Origin: Brevipalpus yothersi
Lineage: Eukaryota > Arthropoda > Arachnida > Trombidiformes > Tenuipalpidae
Assembly: GCA_003956705.1 (NCBI GenBank)
Contig: QZCP01000113.1
Location: forward strand, 119,453 to 183,452
DNA length: 64,000 nt
Direction of reading: 5' to 3'
Under the pieces are notes generated by a model that searched no databases, was not told where the DNA came from, and saw only the letters and a program-made list of their open reading frames with translations. Below, one piece after another: positions 11,601 through 21,887 of this stretch (within the stretch, counting starts at the first letter, position 1; each line of letters begins with the position of its first letter). The position numbers were made by a program, and so were the translations under genes.

Positions 11601-12797
11601 TCAAAAATATCTGGTTCTATAAAACCCGGTCAGTGTATTGTAGGGTATATTGTAGGAAAAATCGGGAATCTTTCGATATCTTACCATATGCTGATCGATA
11701 CGTCTTTTCGGGTGATATTCAGGGTAAATTGGACCGTAACGATGGGAATGATGATGAGGTGGTGGTGGAGGAGGAGGAGGTTGTGAATAGCGATATCGAG
11801 GAGAGTAAGAATGAGGGTGCTCCTTATAGTAATGATCTTGAGAAGCTTCTCCACCATCCATAACATTTGAATCGAGTGATGATCCAGCCAGCGTGACACG
11901 CCGTTCTTGTGTCGGATTGATTTCCATTGGAATTTGATCGTATTGGTACTGATATTTGCCCGATTCTTCGTGAACAGAATCTTCAACTGCCACACCGCCT
12001 TCCTGTAGTCCAGAATCCAGAGGTACATGAGCATTATAGTGGCCATGTTTAAATGAATGTTGACCACGATCTTTGTGGAGTACATCATGTGATGGAATTT
12101 TTTCCGCATCATAACCGTTAAAATAAACGTTAGCCGCATCTTCACTTCCCGTTCCAGGCTCATTTGTCTCTACTTTGGCACGAAAACCTTTATCATCGGC
12201 AACATAACGCACTATTCTCAATCGTCCGTCAACATCTCGAATTCCATAAGAACCCTTCAAACTTTTAGCATCTCCAGTTTCTTTTCGAAAGGTGAGAGCA
12301 CCTTCCTTGTCCTTCACATCATACCCAAAATCGTATTTATGTCCATCCGAATCATAGTGTTGACCATAATCGGGATCCTCTTTGCGCACTGGACCAGGCT
12401 CTTCCGGTGTATCACTGACATCCTGATATCCTCTTGGCTTAGATTCAACATATTTTGGTGATGATGGCGAATGTCGATGGTGATGGTGGTGATGATGGTG
12501 TCGATATTCTGGACTCACATGTGAAACTCTGTAACGTGATCTACTTTCCGCTGTACTCATATCGGTCTGATTGTGAGTACTTTCACTGAGATTGCCGATC
12601 CGCTTGTTCAACGATAAGTTCACTAGGTGATCACCATTAAGTGTGGACACTAATGTTGGATTGGCAGTTGAATTGGCATTTGAGCCGATAATTTTGGCAT
12701 CTTCTTTAGCTATGGCAGCTTCCGATTCTGTGGTAACGGAACAGGCGACACAAATACTACCTAGAATAAGTATTCCAAACATGATGGCCCGAGCCAT
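11601..12797 (-). CDS. cuticle protein with R&R chitin-binding domain, His-rich
   Basis: Single uninterrupted frame of 398 aa from the first ATG (12797), which gives a signal peptide ending near VACS. The open frame continues 28 codons upstream but has no ATG there. The R&R (chitin_bind_4) domain spans about residues 154-215, with the YDFGYDV, KGSYGIRDVDGRLR and VRYVADDKGFRAKV blocks. It is flanked by low-complexity segments: eight consecutive His followed by RH (about 100-109), a second His-rich stretch, and eight consecutive Pro followed by HHHSH near the C-terminus. R&R domains bind chitin in exoskeleton; His-rich segments are often metal-binding or cross-linking, which is my inference here. 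The TATA box at 12931-12938 supports this start. Confidence 0.93.
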   Translation of the reverse strand: MARAIMFGILILGSICVACSVTTESEAAIAKEDAKIIGSNANSTANPTLVSTLNGDHLVNLSLNKRIGNLSESTHNQTDMSTAESRSRYRVSHVSPEYRHHHHHHHHRHSPSSPKYVESKPRGYQDVSDTPEEPGPVRKEDPDYGQHYDSDGHKYDFGYDVKDKEGALTFRKETGDAKSLKGSYGIRDVDGRLRIVRYVADDKGFRAKVETNEPGTGSEDAANVYFNGYDAEKIPSHDVLHKDRGQHSFKHGHYNAHVPLDSGLQEGGVAVEDSVHEESGKYQYQYDQIPMEINPTQERRVTLAGSSLDSNVMDGGEASQDHYYKEHPHSYSPRYRYSQPPPPPPPPHHHSHRYGPIYPEYHPKRRIDQHMVRYRKIPDFSYNIPYNTLTGFYRTRYF

Positions 12798-12930
12798 TGG
12801 GAGGCGCTTCACAAAATATAAAGCTAGCCCGATATGTGGGAATATATTTTTTTCGTTTCTTCGAAAAATTCGAACAACCACTCACAACTGATCGACAATA
12901 AGTGAAGATCAGTATAGATGTCAAGAATCG

Positions 12931-12938
12931 TTTTATAT
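12931..12938 (-). promoter_or_regulatory. TATA box of R&R cuticle gene
   Basis: Minus strand reads ATATAAAA, about 135 nt upstream of the start codon. This implies a start site near 12905 and a 5' UTR of roughly 110 nt. Confidence 0.5.
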
Positions 12939-13399
12939 GAACCCCTTTGATTTCGTACACCTTGGAGGCACTCTCTTTCTAGTTCCACTCTCGAACTTTG
13001 GGGCGTGTGAAATGAGTTAACGGCCTTTCACCATTGCATCGTGGTGGTATTAGTGAATGTTAGTGTTTGGTGTCTTAATTTTTGCCTCTTCTCTCATTTA
13101 ACATGATCACGCACGATGTACTCCAGTGATTTCGATTTGATCACTGCTCACCCGCCAAAAATATGTGTCACTAACAGTATCATACTTTTTTATTTTTTAT
13201 TCGGATAGAAACTATATGATCTCATCTCATCTTGAACCTCATCATCATATTTTTCATGAACCCCTTTTGCCCTCCCCGCCTCCCCCTCAACTACCCCTTC
13301 GTTTTTTTGTGCATTCTCTTTTCATGTTGTTGGTTTCCAATTAGTTTACTAATAATATCCAAATTGAAAGCGTTCCTTGAACTAAGCACGAGTTAGAGG

Positions 13400-13401
<2 letters not shown>

Positions 13402-13465
<64 letters not shown>
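13402..13465. repeat. (GA)n microsatellite
   Basis: Perfect GA array of 64 bp. Confidence 0.98.
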
Positions 13466-13468
<3 letters not shown>

Positions 13469-14169
13469 CATTTTTGATTCAAAAATCGAGAACTTTCAAC
13501 TACTATCACTACTTGAATAAATATTCCCCATCATACGTTTATATTGAGAAGCCATCCATGATACTTATATATCTAACGATCATTTGATGAAACCATGATT
13601 ATGTATAAACCATGCAGATTGGGAAGGAAAAATTTTTTTCACATACCCAAGTGTATATAAATATATTTATTCTTATAATTCAAGTTTTCCGAGGATGGGC
13701 CAGCCGAAAAAGTTCGAAAACGATTGCCAAATACGTTTCTACTGAGCTTGAAATATTGATAACGACCCAGAATATTGTTGTTTTATGGCCAGAACATATT
13801 TTTTTTCTTCTTGATGAATGATTGATCAAACGTAACTATCATAACGATCTGTAAATTTGGCTGGTTTAAACCCTCATACGGTAATGAGAAAGTGGAAGGT
13901 TTGAGTTTCCTTGTGAACGATAACGAAGGTCAACTAATAAAATTTGCTGATTGTGCAATCAGCTTCTTCCTTGTAATTAGTAACAATCACAATAGGAAGT
14001 TCGATTCTTCTTATCTCGGCTTATCAATGTAGTCACAATTGTTCGAGTCCAATAATAGACTTTCATGCAAATATTTGAGCCTTGTTAACAATTGATGTGT
14101 TCCTAAATCAGGAAATTCCCTTTGAGATGGACGAGAGCAGTTCTCATTTCACGCTCATTCAAGATGAGG

Positions 14170-14175
14170 TTTATT
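14170..14175 (-). terminator. poly(A) signal of CCT2
   Basis: TTTATT on plus (AATAAA on the gene strand), 64 nt after the stop codon. Confidence 0.55.
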
Positions 14176-14238
14176 TTCAGTGTGAAAATTAGTTTTTAAT
14201 TGAATCGGGAAATCAGAAATCAACTGCATAAAAAATTA

Positions 14239-16085
14239 TCAATGACCTCTTCGGTCAGGATTGCGTTGACGGGGAGCAGCTTTTATGATATTGTCAACGC
14301 GTAAGATCATCTCAGCTGCCTCAGCGGCACTTGTTAGGACTTGTCGCTTGACGACTGCAGCTTCGATTATCTTAAGCTTACTAATGTCTTCAACGGTTCC
14401 ATTTTCCATGTCCAAACCATAAGTGTGTTGACCTTGCTGGTGGAGAGCTCGAAGCTGAGAAATGAGTTGAGCACTATCATAGCCAGCATTGTCGGCAATG
14501 ATCGTGGGTAGTTGTCTTAAAGCTTTGGCGAATGCTTCTATCGCAAATTGATCCTTTCCAGGAGTGCGAGCAGCTAAATCAGAAACGGCACTAGCCATCA
14601 ACATCTCAGATGCACCTCCACCGTAAATTATCTTTGGATATTTGACTGTTTGAGACAAGACACAGAGAGCATCATGCATTGACCTTTCAGCTTCATCTAT
14701 AATCTGTTCAGTAGCTCCTCTTAGAACAATAGTGCAAGCTTCACCCAACGGGACACCTGAGAATTTGAGAAGCGTGTCTTCTCCAATCATCACTTCCTCA
14801 ATAAGATCACAACGACCCAATTTGACCTAGGAAGAAAGATATCATGAAATTCGACAGGGCCAACGATAAAAACAATGATGAAATACCTGTGTTGGATTGT
14901 TGAAAGTGGACACAATTTCACCGTCAGTAACTAATGCTAGCCGCTCAATTCCATCAAAGTCAGCATGCTCGATAGCCATTACATTAGCATCGGCAAATAA
15001 TTGTTCAGGGTAGTTATAAATGAGTTGCCGGTTAACGAACACATTGCATTTGTGTGCTAAAATTTGATTGACTTTGTCTTTCATTTTCTCTTTCTCAGCA
15101 ACTTCAAGCTCACCAAGTTTAGCAATGGATTCTACCTTGATCCTCGAACCGAAAACTTTGATCTTGTCTGTATCCATTGGGGTGTTGGCTATCAGAATTT
15201 TAGCATTTTCTATCCTTTTAGGCTGATTAACTCCCGGTTTCTTGTCGAGCAAAAATCCTTCATCAAGAAAAGAATCAGTTAAAGTGCCTCCAGGTTTCTT
15301 GATTATCTGGATAGCTTCGAGATTGCATGAACCTTTAAGACGAAGAATCGCATCCAAAGCTAGTTTAGAGAAGTAATCTTTGTGTTGTGATAAAATTTTA
15401 GAGCTCAGAGTGGTGCGAGCAATGTTCATGAGATGTGATTTGAATAATTCCTCATTTTGACTATCATCGATTGCCGATTTTTCCAAAGCTTGACGTGCAA
15501 CATCCACAGCTTTTCTCCATCCAGATATTATAGTTTGGGGATGCAATTTCATAGCAATAAGATGCTCAGCTTCCTTGAGTAACTCAGATGCCAAAACTGT
15601 CACACTTGTGGTACCATCACCCACTTCATCATCTTGGGTCTGGAAGAAGATTTAAAAAATCATTTAATAAGGGAAATTTTTCATCATCAGATAATGATAG
15701 AGCTCGAGACTTGATAACATTGAATGTCAACAGTTAACAGCATCAACAATCAACTAAACAGCTTCGAGACACTTGCTAGAAAACCTAAACACACTGAACA
15801 CACCTTTGAAATGTCAACCAAAACTTTTGCCGCTGGATTGTCAACACCGATAGACCGTAGTATGGTCGCACCATCATTGGTTATCTCAACTTTACCCGAT
15901 CGTCGATCTTCACAGAGAAGAATTTTATCCATACCTTTTGGTCCCAAAGTACTTTTAACCAGATCACCGACAGCAATTGCACCCACAAAGGATGATAGAC
16001 GAGCGGTTTCAGCCTTCTCTTCATCGGCACCCGCTTTCAACACCTGAATTGGTCGAAGAGGATTGGCTACACTGGGCATCATCAT
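14239..16085 (-). CDS. CCT2: T-complex protein 1 subunit beta (CCT2)
   Basis: Three exons (16085-15804, 15639-14887, 14826-14239) give 540 aa, near the usual 535. It shows group II chaperonin features: the apical and equatorial arrangement, the ATP-site motifs LGPKGMDKIL, NDGATIL and VGDGTTS (about 100-106), and the C-terminal GGGASEM and DNAGYD blocks. Subunit-specific segments (such as CNVFVNRQLIYNYPEQLF) mark the beta subunit. CCT is the cytosolic hetero-oligomeric ring that folds actin, tubulin and WD proteins. The start has three ATGs in a row; I use the first. It lies head-to-head with RpL37A, separated by 529 bp. Confidence 0.98.
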
Positions 16086-16614
16086 CTTGAACAGTTATTT
16101 ATTGATTAACACAATTTTCACGAATCAATTGATCCAAAAACAGGACAATATATCACAAATAAGTAAGTATATTCCAAAGAAAACAAGAAAAACGTGCTTT
16201 TTTCGCAATTAATTGAACTCAGCAAAATTCGTGAAAAAATTACACTGATTAGTTATGTTGATTTACGCTAGATGACAGTACATAATTGCACATGTGCAGT
16301 TTTATTTTATTACACCGCTTCAAACTTGTTTCCGTATCCGGTTGTACTGTTTTGGTTCATCAAAACTCAGCTTTTTGATTAAATTTAATTTGAATTTTGT
16401 TACTGATTATCTTGCTTCTATCAAGCTGATCAGGTAAGTGATCAAGAAGTGGAGATACTATTAACTCAGTGATTAAGGTTGTTGGGGTTATGGTTATGTG
16501 TAACTTCTAATTTGTAACATTTGATCTGTGGTGTATTCAGCAGGTTTTGCTTGTAAAAATATCATCACCTTTGGTTACTAGTTTTTCATCTTAAACACAC
16601 ACTTTTTTTCTAAA
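16086..16614. promoter_or_regulatory. shared intergenic region, CCT2 / RpL37A divergent pair
   Basis: The 529 bp between the two start codons must contain both promoters. No TATA box at a convincing position. A consensus donor GTAAGT at 16434-16439 on the plus strand suggests a spliced non-coding leader for RpL37A. Confidence 0.5.
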
Positions 16615-17048
16615 ATGGTAAGTTGATTGTGGTTTGAAGTAATGATTTGCCCTTTTTGATGTCCTGTGAATGTGTAAAACTTATTCAATTTGTTTTGATT
16701 GTAGGCAAAGCGAACCAAGAAGGTTGGAGTTGTCGGAAAATACGGTACTCGATATGGAGCATCTCTACGTAAAATGGTTAAGAAAATTGAAATTACTCAA
16801 CATTCTAAATACACCTGCACTTTCTGTGGAAAGGTTTGTTATTCCTCATCGCACCTAAATGAAAGTTTTTAATTGATTGATCATCATTTTGATCTTTCCA
16901 GGAAACCATGAAAAGAAATTGTGTTGGTATTTGGAATTGTAAAGCATGCCGTAAAGTAGTTGCTGGTGGTGCCTATGTTTTCAGCACAACCACCGCTGCC
17001 ACAGTTAGAGGTGCTGTAAGAAGATTGAGGGAAATTAAGGAACAATAG
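16615..17048 (+). CDS. RpL37A: 60S ribosomal protein L37a (eL43)
   Basis: Exon 1 carries only the ATG (16615-16617) and is followed at once by GTAAGT. Exons 16705-16833 and 16902-17048 complete 92 aa, the standard length. The C4 zinc ribbon is intact: Cys39, Cys42, Cys57 and Cys60 (TCTFC and CKAC). The basic N-terminus MAKRTKKVG and the segment AATVRGAVRRL are family-typical. It is a zinc-binding protein of the large ribosomal subunit. An AATAAA at 17078-17083 lies 30 nt past the stop. Confidence 0.98.
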
Positions 17049-17077
17049 GCTATCATTCTAGTGCTTGGCTCTAGCTT

Positions 17078-17083
17078 AATAAA
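17078..17083 (+). terminator. poly(A) signal of RpL37A
   Basis: AATAAA 30 nt past the stop codon. Confidence 0.75.
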
Positions 17084-17473
17084 TTATGTTTCATTCTTGA
17101 CCCTCTAAAAAACAGACTGTTTCTTTCAACTCACTTCATTGCATCGGTCTCACAACTCCAATCGAGTGAAAATCATTACGGGCTGATTTTTCGATCATCG
17201 TTGGATTGAATCATCTTCACTTCTCTTGAACGTGTCGTGAGATCAATAACTATGGCCTGATCTAATGGTGTGATATTTTAGGAGTCAAGAAGTAGTTTTG
17301 CTCAGTAGCTAATTCAGTGAATTTCTACTTTTCTCTCCTCTGCTTGAAATCTAACACAAAACGAATAAGATTTGGTAGATAGCATTTTATTTGCAGTAAT
17401 GATAAAAAAAATATTGTGAGGAAACAGTATGCAAATAATTTGTATACATAAACAACAACAATCTGTCAATACC
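17084..17473. other. convergent 3' flanks of RpL37A and neurogenin
   Basis: No gene. A minus-strand AATAAA (TTTATT at 17386-17391) is the probable poly(A) signal of the bHLH gene, about 85 nt past its stop. Confidence 0.5.
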
Positions 17474-18310
17474 TCACAAAGGAGTATATTTGAACTCTGA
17501 ACTGGAAGAAGAGCACGAATCCATATTTAAATCGCTCTCTTGCCAACATAAAGATGAGCTGGTGGATGGTGATATGAGTCCAAAAGATGTCCCACAACGA
17601 GCATTTCTGATGGATGATAGGCAGATTGAATCAATCGCTTCTTGGGACAAAGAGCTTGGTCCATCTGAACCATCTGGATTAGTTGATTTTGAGTCGAGCA
17701 GTTTAATTGTCTCCGAAAGAGCCCAAATATAATTGTGAGCAAATCTGAGAGTCTCAATTTTGGTCAATTTCTCTTCCGAACCTTTTGGTAACACTTTGCG
17801 AAGTCGTTCGAGAGCTTGATTCAAATTATGCATTCGATTTCTTTCCCGATCATTTGCTTTCACTCGTCGATTGCGTTTCAATTTATTGAGCAAAGTTGGA
17901 CTTCTAGGCCGTGTCCGTCGTGTTTTGGTAGTTTTGGGGGTTTGCTTTTTGTCATCAATATCTTGTGTTTGATCAGCTTCTAGGCATTCATTGCTGGTTA
18001 TATTGGCATCGTCAGTTGAGCTCAGCCAATCTTGCTCAGGTTCTCTCTTCACCTCTATAATCGATTCCTCTGAAGTCATCCGCTTGAAATGATCCAAGCT
18101 GTCCAGTCCCGAGAAGGTATCCTTAGGACTGACCGCAAGTACTGGGCTGACAGTCATTTCGTTGGCCAATCCTTCTTTGTCCGAATCGATGAAAGAGGAA
18201 GAAGTCTCACAGCCAAACGAAAAGTCTTTGGAGGAGAAAAATTTACTCAATTGCTCCATCTTACTGTACTTATCGAAGGGTGCTTTGAGGGGTAGATAGG
18301 AGTGCGCCAT
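17474..18310 (-). CDS. neurogenin/Tap-family bHLH proneural transcription factor
   Basis: Single exon, 278 aa. The bHLH domain spans about residues 148-205. Its basic region RRVKANDRERNRMHNLN and second helix LTKIETLRFAHNYIWALSET are diagnostic of the neurogenin group (Drosophila tap) rather than atonal, achaete-scute or NeuroD. An acidic, Ser-rich N-terminus precedes a Lys/Arg-rich stretch, and a Ser/Thr-rich C-terminus follows. These factors heterodimerise with Daughterless/E proteins on E-boxes and drive neural precursor or neuronal fate. Lack of introns is typical of the group. Its upstream sequence is duplicated at about 27.9-28.4 kb (see repeats). Met18 is an alternative start. Confidence 0.95.
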   Translation of the reverse strand: MAHSYLPLKAPFDKYSKMEQLSKFFSSKDFSFGCETSSSFIDSDKEGLANEMTVSPVLAVSPKDTFSGLDSLDHFKRMTSEESIIEVKREPEQDWLSSTDDANITSNECLEADQTQDIDDKKQTPKTTKTRRTRPRSPTLLNKLKRNRRVKANDRERNRMHNLNQALERLRKVLPKGSEEKLTKIETLRFAHNYIWALSETIKLLDSKSTNPDGSDGPSSLSQEAIDSICLSSIRNARCGTSFGLISPSTSSSLCWQESDLNMDSCSSSSSEFKYTPL

Positions 18311-18451
18311 CGCCTCTCTCTCTCTCCCTGTATCTTAAGATCGGTGTTAGGCCAGATCGAGAGACTTTGGCTTCGATCGGCCGTTCAAGCTCGTAAATAG
18401 TGAGCCAAGAAGAGTGGTCAAAGTGTCCTTACGCTTTGTGTGAGTGTCTGT

Positions 18452-18458
18452 GTATATA
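18452..18458 (-). promoter_or_regulatory. candidate TATA box of neurogenin gene
   Basis: The gene strand reads CCATATATACAC, about 145 nt upstream of the ATG. The same motif is kept in the second copy of the block near 27930. No start-site evidence. Confidence 0.35.
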
Positions 18459-18556
18459 TGGATGAATGTTTGTAATGTGAATGCACGTCGCTGTGGAAAG
18501 AAGAAGAAGACGAAAAAGAGGATGAAAAGAAGAATAAGAATGAAGCGAGTATGAAA

Positions 18557-18560
<4 letters not shown>

Positions 18561-18588
<28 letters not shown>
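18561..18588. repeat. (GA)n microsatellite
   Basis: GA array inside duplicated block A; shorter in copy 2. Confidence 0.9.
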
Positions 18589-18591
<3 letters not shown>

Positions 18592-18661
18592 AATGGCAAG
18601 GAAAGAGAGCAAAGTCATGGCTATTGTTGGGCGTAGACGAACAAAGGGACTTCGGTAACAT

Positions 18662-18678
18662 GGCCGTTGCGAGCGGCC
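18662..18678. repeat. small hairpin conserved in both copies of block A
   Basis: GGCCGTT, loop GCG, AGCGGCC: seven pairs including one G-T wobble, identical at 28115-28131. Confidence 0.7.
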
Positions 18679-18745
18679 CAAGTACAGATCCTAGTACACA
18701 CAGCTCACGAGTATAGCTTCGAGTTATCAAAGCGCGTCTTACGAG

Positions 18746-18748
<3 letters not shown>

Positions 18749-18810
<62 letters not shown>
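18749..18810. repeat. (GA)n microsatellite
   Basis: GA array of about 60 bp. It is followed by short tandem units (AAAGAGCT-type, then GGACCATTCA twice) to about 18865. Confidence 0.95.
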
Positions 18811-18812
<2 letters not shown>

Positions 18813-18894
18813 GAAGAGCTAAAGAGCTAAAGAGCCAAGGACCATTCAGGACCATTCAGAACCAGAGAGGAGAGAGAGAGCGGAGAGAGAGAAA

Positions 18895-19056
18895 AGGCAA
18901 AGAGATTTTGAGTCAATTTCGGGCCTCGATAGCTAAGGCCTATTCAGGCCTCGGTCGTCTTCTCGAAATCGATTTGTTTTCGGTTTCTGATTTTCGATTG
19001 ATGCAGGAATAATCTTACAATCTGAGCTGGAACCGATGGTCACTAGGTAGCTTGAG
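18895..19056. repeat. duplicated non-coding block B, copy 1
   Basis: Aligns directly with 28260-28421. Shared stretches include GGCAAAGAGATTTTGAGTC, CTTCTCGAAATCGATTTGTTT and a closing GAGCTGGAAC-GATGG element. It is more diverged than the core of block A. Confidence 0.8.
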
Positions 19057-19266
19057 ACTTTCTACATATCGTTGTTGTGAATCTCAGTAACTGTTCTGGA
19101 CGAATCGATGAAGGGGAAGGATTGTGCGTTGGAATAAGAAGCAGAAATGAACTTCTAGAAACTATAAAGAATCACAGTCTTGAGATGAAGTTTTTCAAGA
19201 AACTTAGAAATTATTCAACTTCGGAGCTGAAACATAAATTTCAACGCATCAAATCTAATATCAAAA

Positions 19267-19312
19267 AATGGTATAAAGCCGCACATTACAAGCCATAGTC
19301 ATTAGCATGATG
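19267..19312. repeat. duplicated non-coding block C, copy 1 (short, diverged)
   Basis: The ATAAAGCC-CACATTAC stretch and following bases resemble 28517-28562, in the same order and orientation as blocks A and B. Confidence 0.5.
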
Positions 19313-19784
19313 CAGGAAATTGATTCAGGAAGTTTGAAGGGAAACTTATAGGAGCATCGGAAGCGCTGAATTGCTTCACGATATCTGATTATGACAAGTT
19401 TTAAATGAAACATTGCTTACCTCTAAATGTTGAGGGAAATACAAATGTAGTTAGAAACTTTAAAAATCCTCAGGTGTTCATTGGAAACAATCCGGAATTG
19501 ATTGAGCACAGTCACTTTTTGTGGCACATAGGAAAATTGCTCATGAATTCACCAAGAGACTGATTGCTTTTGGAATCTTTATAAATATGTAATCAATGAT
19601 TTTTTCCTTTCGTTGGGCACTTAAGTAGAGAGCAACTTTCTTAGGGAAGACGAAGAATCCTCAAATTTGGAAGCAAAATTATGAATGAATCAAATACTAT
19701 GGAACTCATTCACTACTTTGAGCTCTCGGACTCCAGTCAGTGGCACAGTTGAATCTAAAATAAAGTGTTACTAGTCCTAGGTGA

Positions 19785-19805
19785 ACACACACACACACAC
19801 ACACA
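19785..19805. repeat. (AC)n microsatellite
   Basis: Short AC array read directly. Confidence 0.95.
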
Positions 19806-19807
19806 GA

Positions 19808-19866
19808 CCGAAATGTTTACCGAGCGAGCGTCAAACCATTAATACCAGAGCAGAGGTCTTCGCCCC
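19808..19866. repeat. duplicated non-coding block D, copy 1
   Basis: Resembles 29098-29167: AAATGTT-ACC, GCGAGC-TC, and an ACCAGAG-AGGTCT ending are shared in order. Confidence 0.55.
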
Positions 19867-19977
19867 TGGACTTTATGGGACGCTAGATCAGGACCGCCTC
19901 ACGAGAGGAGAGGGGGGAGGCCGAAGAGGTCGTTCGACAAATATTCAATAGGAATACACGTATTCATAGGGAACACG

Positions 19978-20024
19978 CGACTCGTTGAAGCGAGTCGAAG
20001 CGAGTCAAAGCGAATAGAAAGCGG
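19978..20024. repeat. inverted repeat leading into 10-bp tandem repeats
   Basis: CGACTCG and CGAGTCG (19978-19984 and 19991-19997) form 7-bp arms. From 19987 the unit GAAGCGAGTC occurs twice exactly, then twice in degenerate form (AAAGCGAATA, GAAAGCGG). Confidence 0.85.
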
Positions 20025-20991
20025 CCCATAGCAAAATTTGTCCTAGTACTATTCTCTCTCCCTTTCCACCTCTTCGCCCCCCTCCCATCACCAGTCATTC
20101 AGGCCTTTTCTTTCGAGGCCTCAGTCGAATTTTATTCCCTTTATTCTAGGAAAGAGAGAGATCCCCTACACCATCGAATCGGATCGCTGTCCGAAATCTT
20201 TACTTTAGGCTTGATCCGAAACTCGAAGCAATTTCGACTCTAATCGATGAGGAAATACCTGCCATTCTGAATATGTCTATGTGTGTGTGTTATGTGTGCC
20301 CTGTCAGTGTGCACACACTTGGCTGGTGGATCCACCGAAAAATTTTTTTTCTCTCTCTCTCTTTCTCTTTCTTTTTCGGGACCCCACCGCTGCACCTTAT
20401 TCGACCGAAAATGATGGTGGTTACAAAATTTGAACTACAGACAATGATCTTCAAGATTCTTTTATCGTAGAGGAAATTTTTTTCGCTCTCCCAGTTCAAA
20501 TATACATGTATTCAAAAAAAGCATGTCTCTGAATGTGTGTGATGGATCATGGCTGTGAGCACGATATTGACCCAAGACAGTTTGTAGTCGCACACACATA
20601 GTACTTGCTATAAAAAGTGATTCTACCAAGTTTTCATCAATAACAATGGCCATCGTTGGTAAAAAAACATAGCCTTAAGGCTGTCGATCGAGAGAAACGA
20701 GAGACCAAAGAGAGAGAGAGCGAAAGAAATTTGAACAACATTCGATCTTTCTCTCTTCGAAACATCAAGTTTGCCTCCAGCTTCCTCTTCACTTGGACAA
20801 ATTTAGCGAAACTATATTCCGCTTCTTCCTCCTGGAAGCTATCCACAGAGGTCTACAAAAGCTGAGCTAGTATTCTTCCCTTTTACAGTGAGAATTAATT
20901 GTGGACAACATGTAATCTTTCCATCGCACCATTTATCTTGCCTTTTGAGCCTAGAAAAAAGGCTTCCATAGACATTCATAAAAGTATTTCT

Positions 20992-20994
<3 letters not shown>

Positions 20995-21062
<68 letters not shown>
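20995..21062. repeat. (CT)n microsatellite
   Basis: CT array of about 65 bp with one interruption near the end. Confidence 0.97.
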
Positions 21063-21851
21063 TTTATCACTAGCACCGTTGAGCACCAGCAGTGCTGATG
21101 ATTTTGACCACCGAGTGTTGGTCCGATGATTTTCATGTCCACGTCTACTAGGTTCCACTGAGTATGTGTGGGTCCGAGGTGTAAATGGTGCATGAAAGAG
21201 TGTCTGAACATAACATGCATTAGGACGCACGAAAATGAATTCAGTCACAGTGAATGGTCACTATTCTGAGAATTGCATCCATCATGTTCGTGATTCTGAC
21301 AGAAACGACCGATTACATTCGGGCTCAGGACGCTAGCAGTTACCCGCTTCTGAAGAATCGAACAATTCTTGAAGAAACACAGATTTGAATAGAGTCGAGA
21401 TACTTTTTTCCGATAAATAACTCACACATGCATACATTCATGAATTGGTGAGATTTTTGGGAGATCTAAATTCATTTTGAATTGATAAAATTTTCGATTT
21501 CCTATCTTTAATCTTTGCCATTCACATTCAATGCAGCAGAGAATCATGTAAACTTGGATCACCCGAAGGAAGAAAATGGCTGCCCAGTCCAAGAATAGTA
21601 CAGCACCATTATTATTCTAGACACAAGAATAAGGATCAGACTGCGAAATCAGCATCTACATGTACAACCCAAAGTCTTGAAGTGAAATTTTTTCCTCTCC
21701 CCTTAATCCTTCGAAATGTTGTTGAATCTTCGGATGCATGAAAGATGAGGGCAAACAGATCGTCTTAAAAAATGAATGAAAGGTGAACATGACTCAAAAA
21801 TTCCTTGGATTCAATTTTTTGGTCATTGGCCTACCTTAGAAGACCTTCCCA

Positions 21852-21853
<2 letters not shown>

Positions 21854-21882
<29 letters not shown>
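21854..21882. repeat. (CT)n microsatellite
   Basis: CT array of about 29 bp. Confidence 0.95.

Positions 21883-21887
<5 letters not shown>

Larger units (their letters stand above)
12945..14238. other. intergenic, no gene seen
   Basis: Holds a 64-bp GA array (13402-13465), pyrimidine-rich stretches near 13260-13320, and a minus-strand AATAAA (14170-14175) for CCT2. Open frames here are short, and the one through the GA array is just an Arg-Glu repeat. Confidence 0.5.
18387..18753. repeat. duplicated non-coding block A, copy 1 (neurogenin upstream region)
   Basis: Aligns directly with 27866-28206. The core 18595-18753 matches 28048-28206 over 159 bp with no indel and 7 mismatches by hand count (about 96%). 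It starts about 77 nt upstream of the neurogenin ATG, so it probably covers the 5' leader and core promoter of that gene. A TATATA motif on the gene strand near 18452-18458 is kept in both copies, as is a 7-bp-stem hairpin at 18662-18678. Confidence 0.9.

Noticed and set aside
11681..12163. 160-codon frame inside the cuticle gene in another minus-strand frame
   Set aside because: Overlaps the well-supported R&R protein and has no domain; a shadow of repetitive codons.
12798..12881. 28-codon N-terminal extension of the cuticle protein
   Set aside because: No ATG in the extension; starting at 12797 gives a clean signal peptide.
13399..13587. 62-codon frame starting in the GA array
   Set aside because: Most of it is the dinucleotide repeat translated; the rest has no features.
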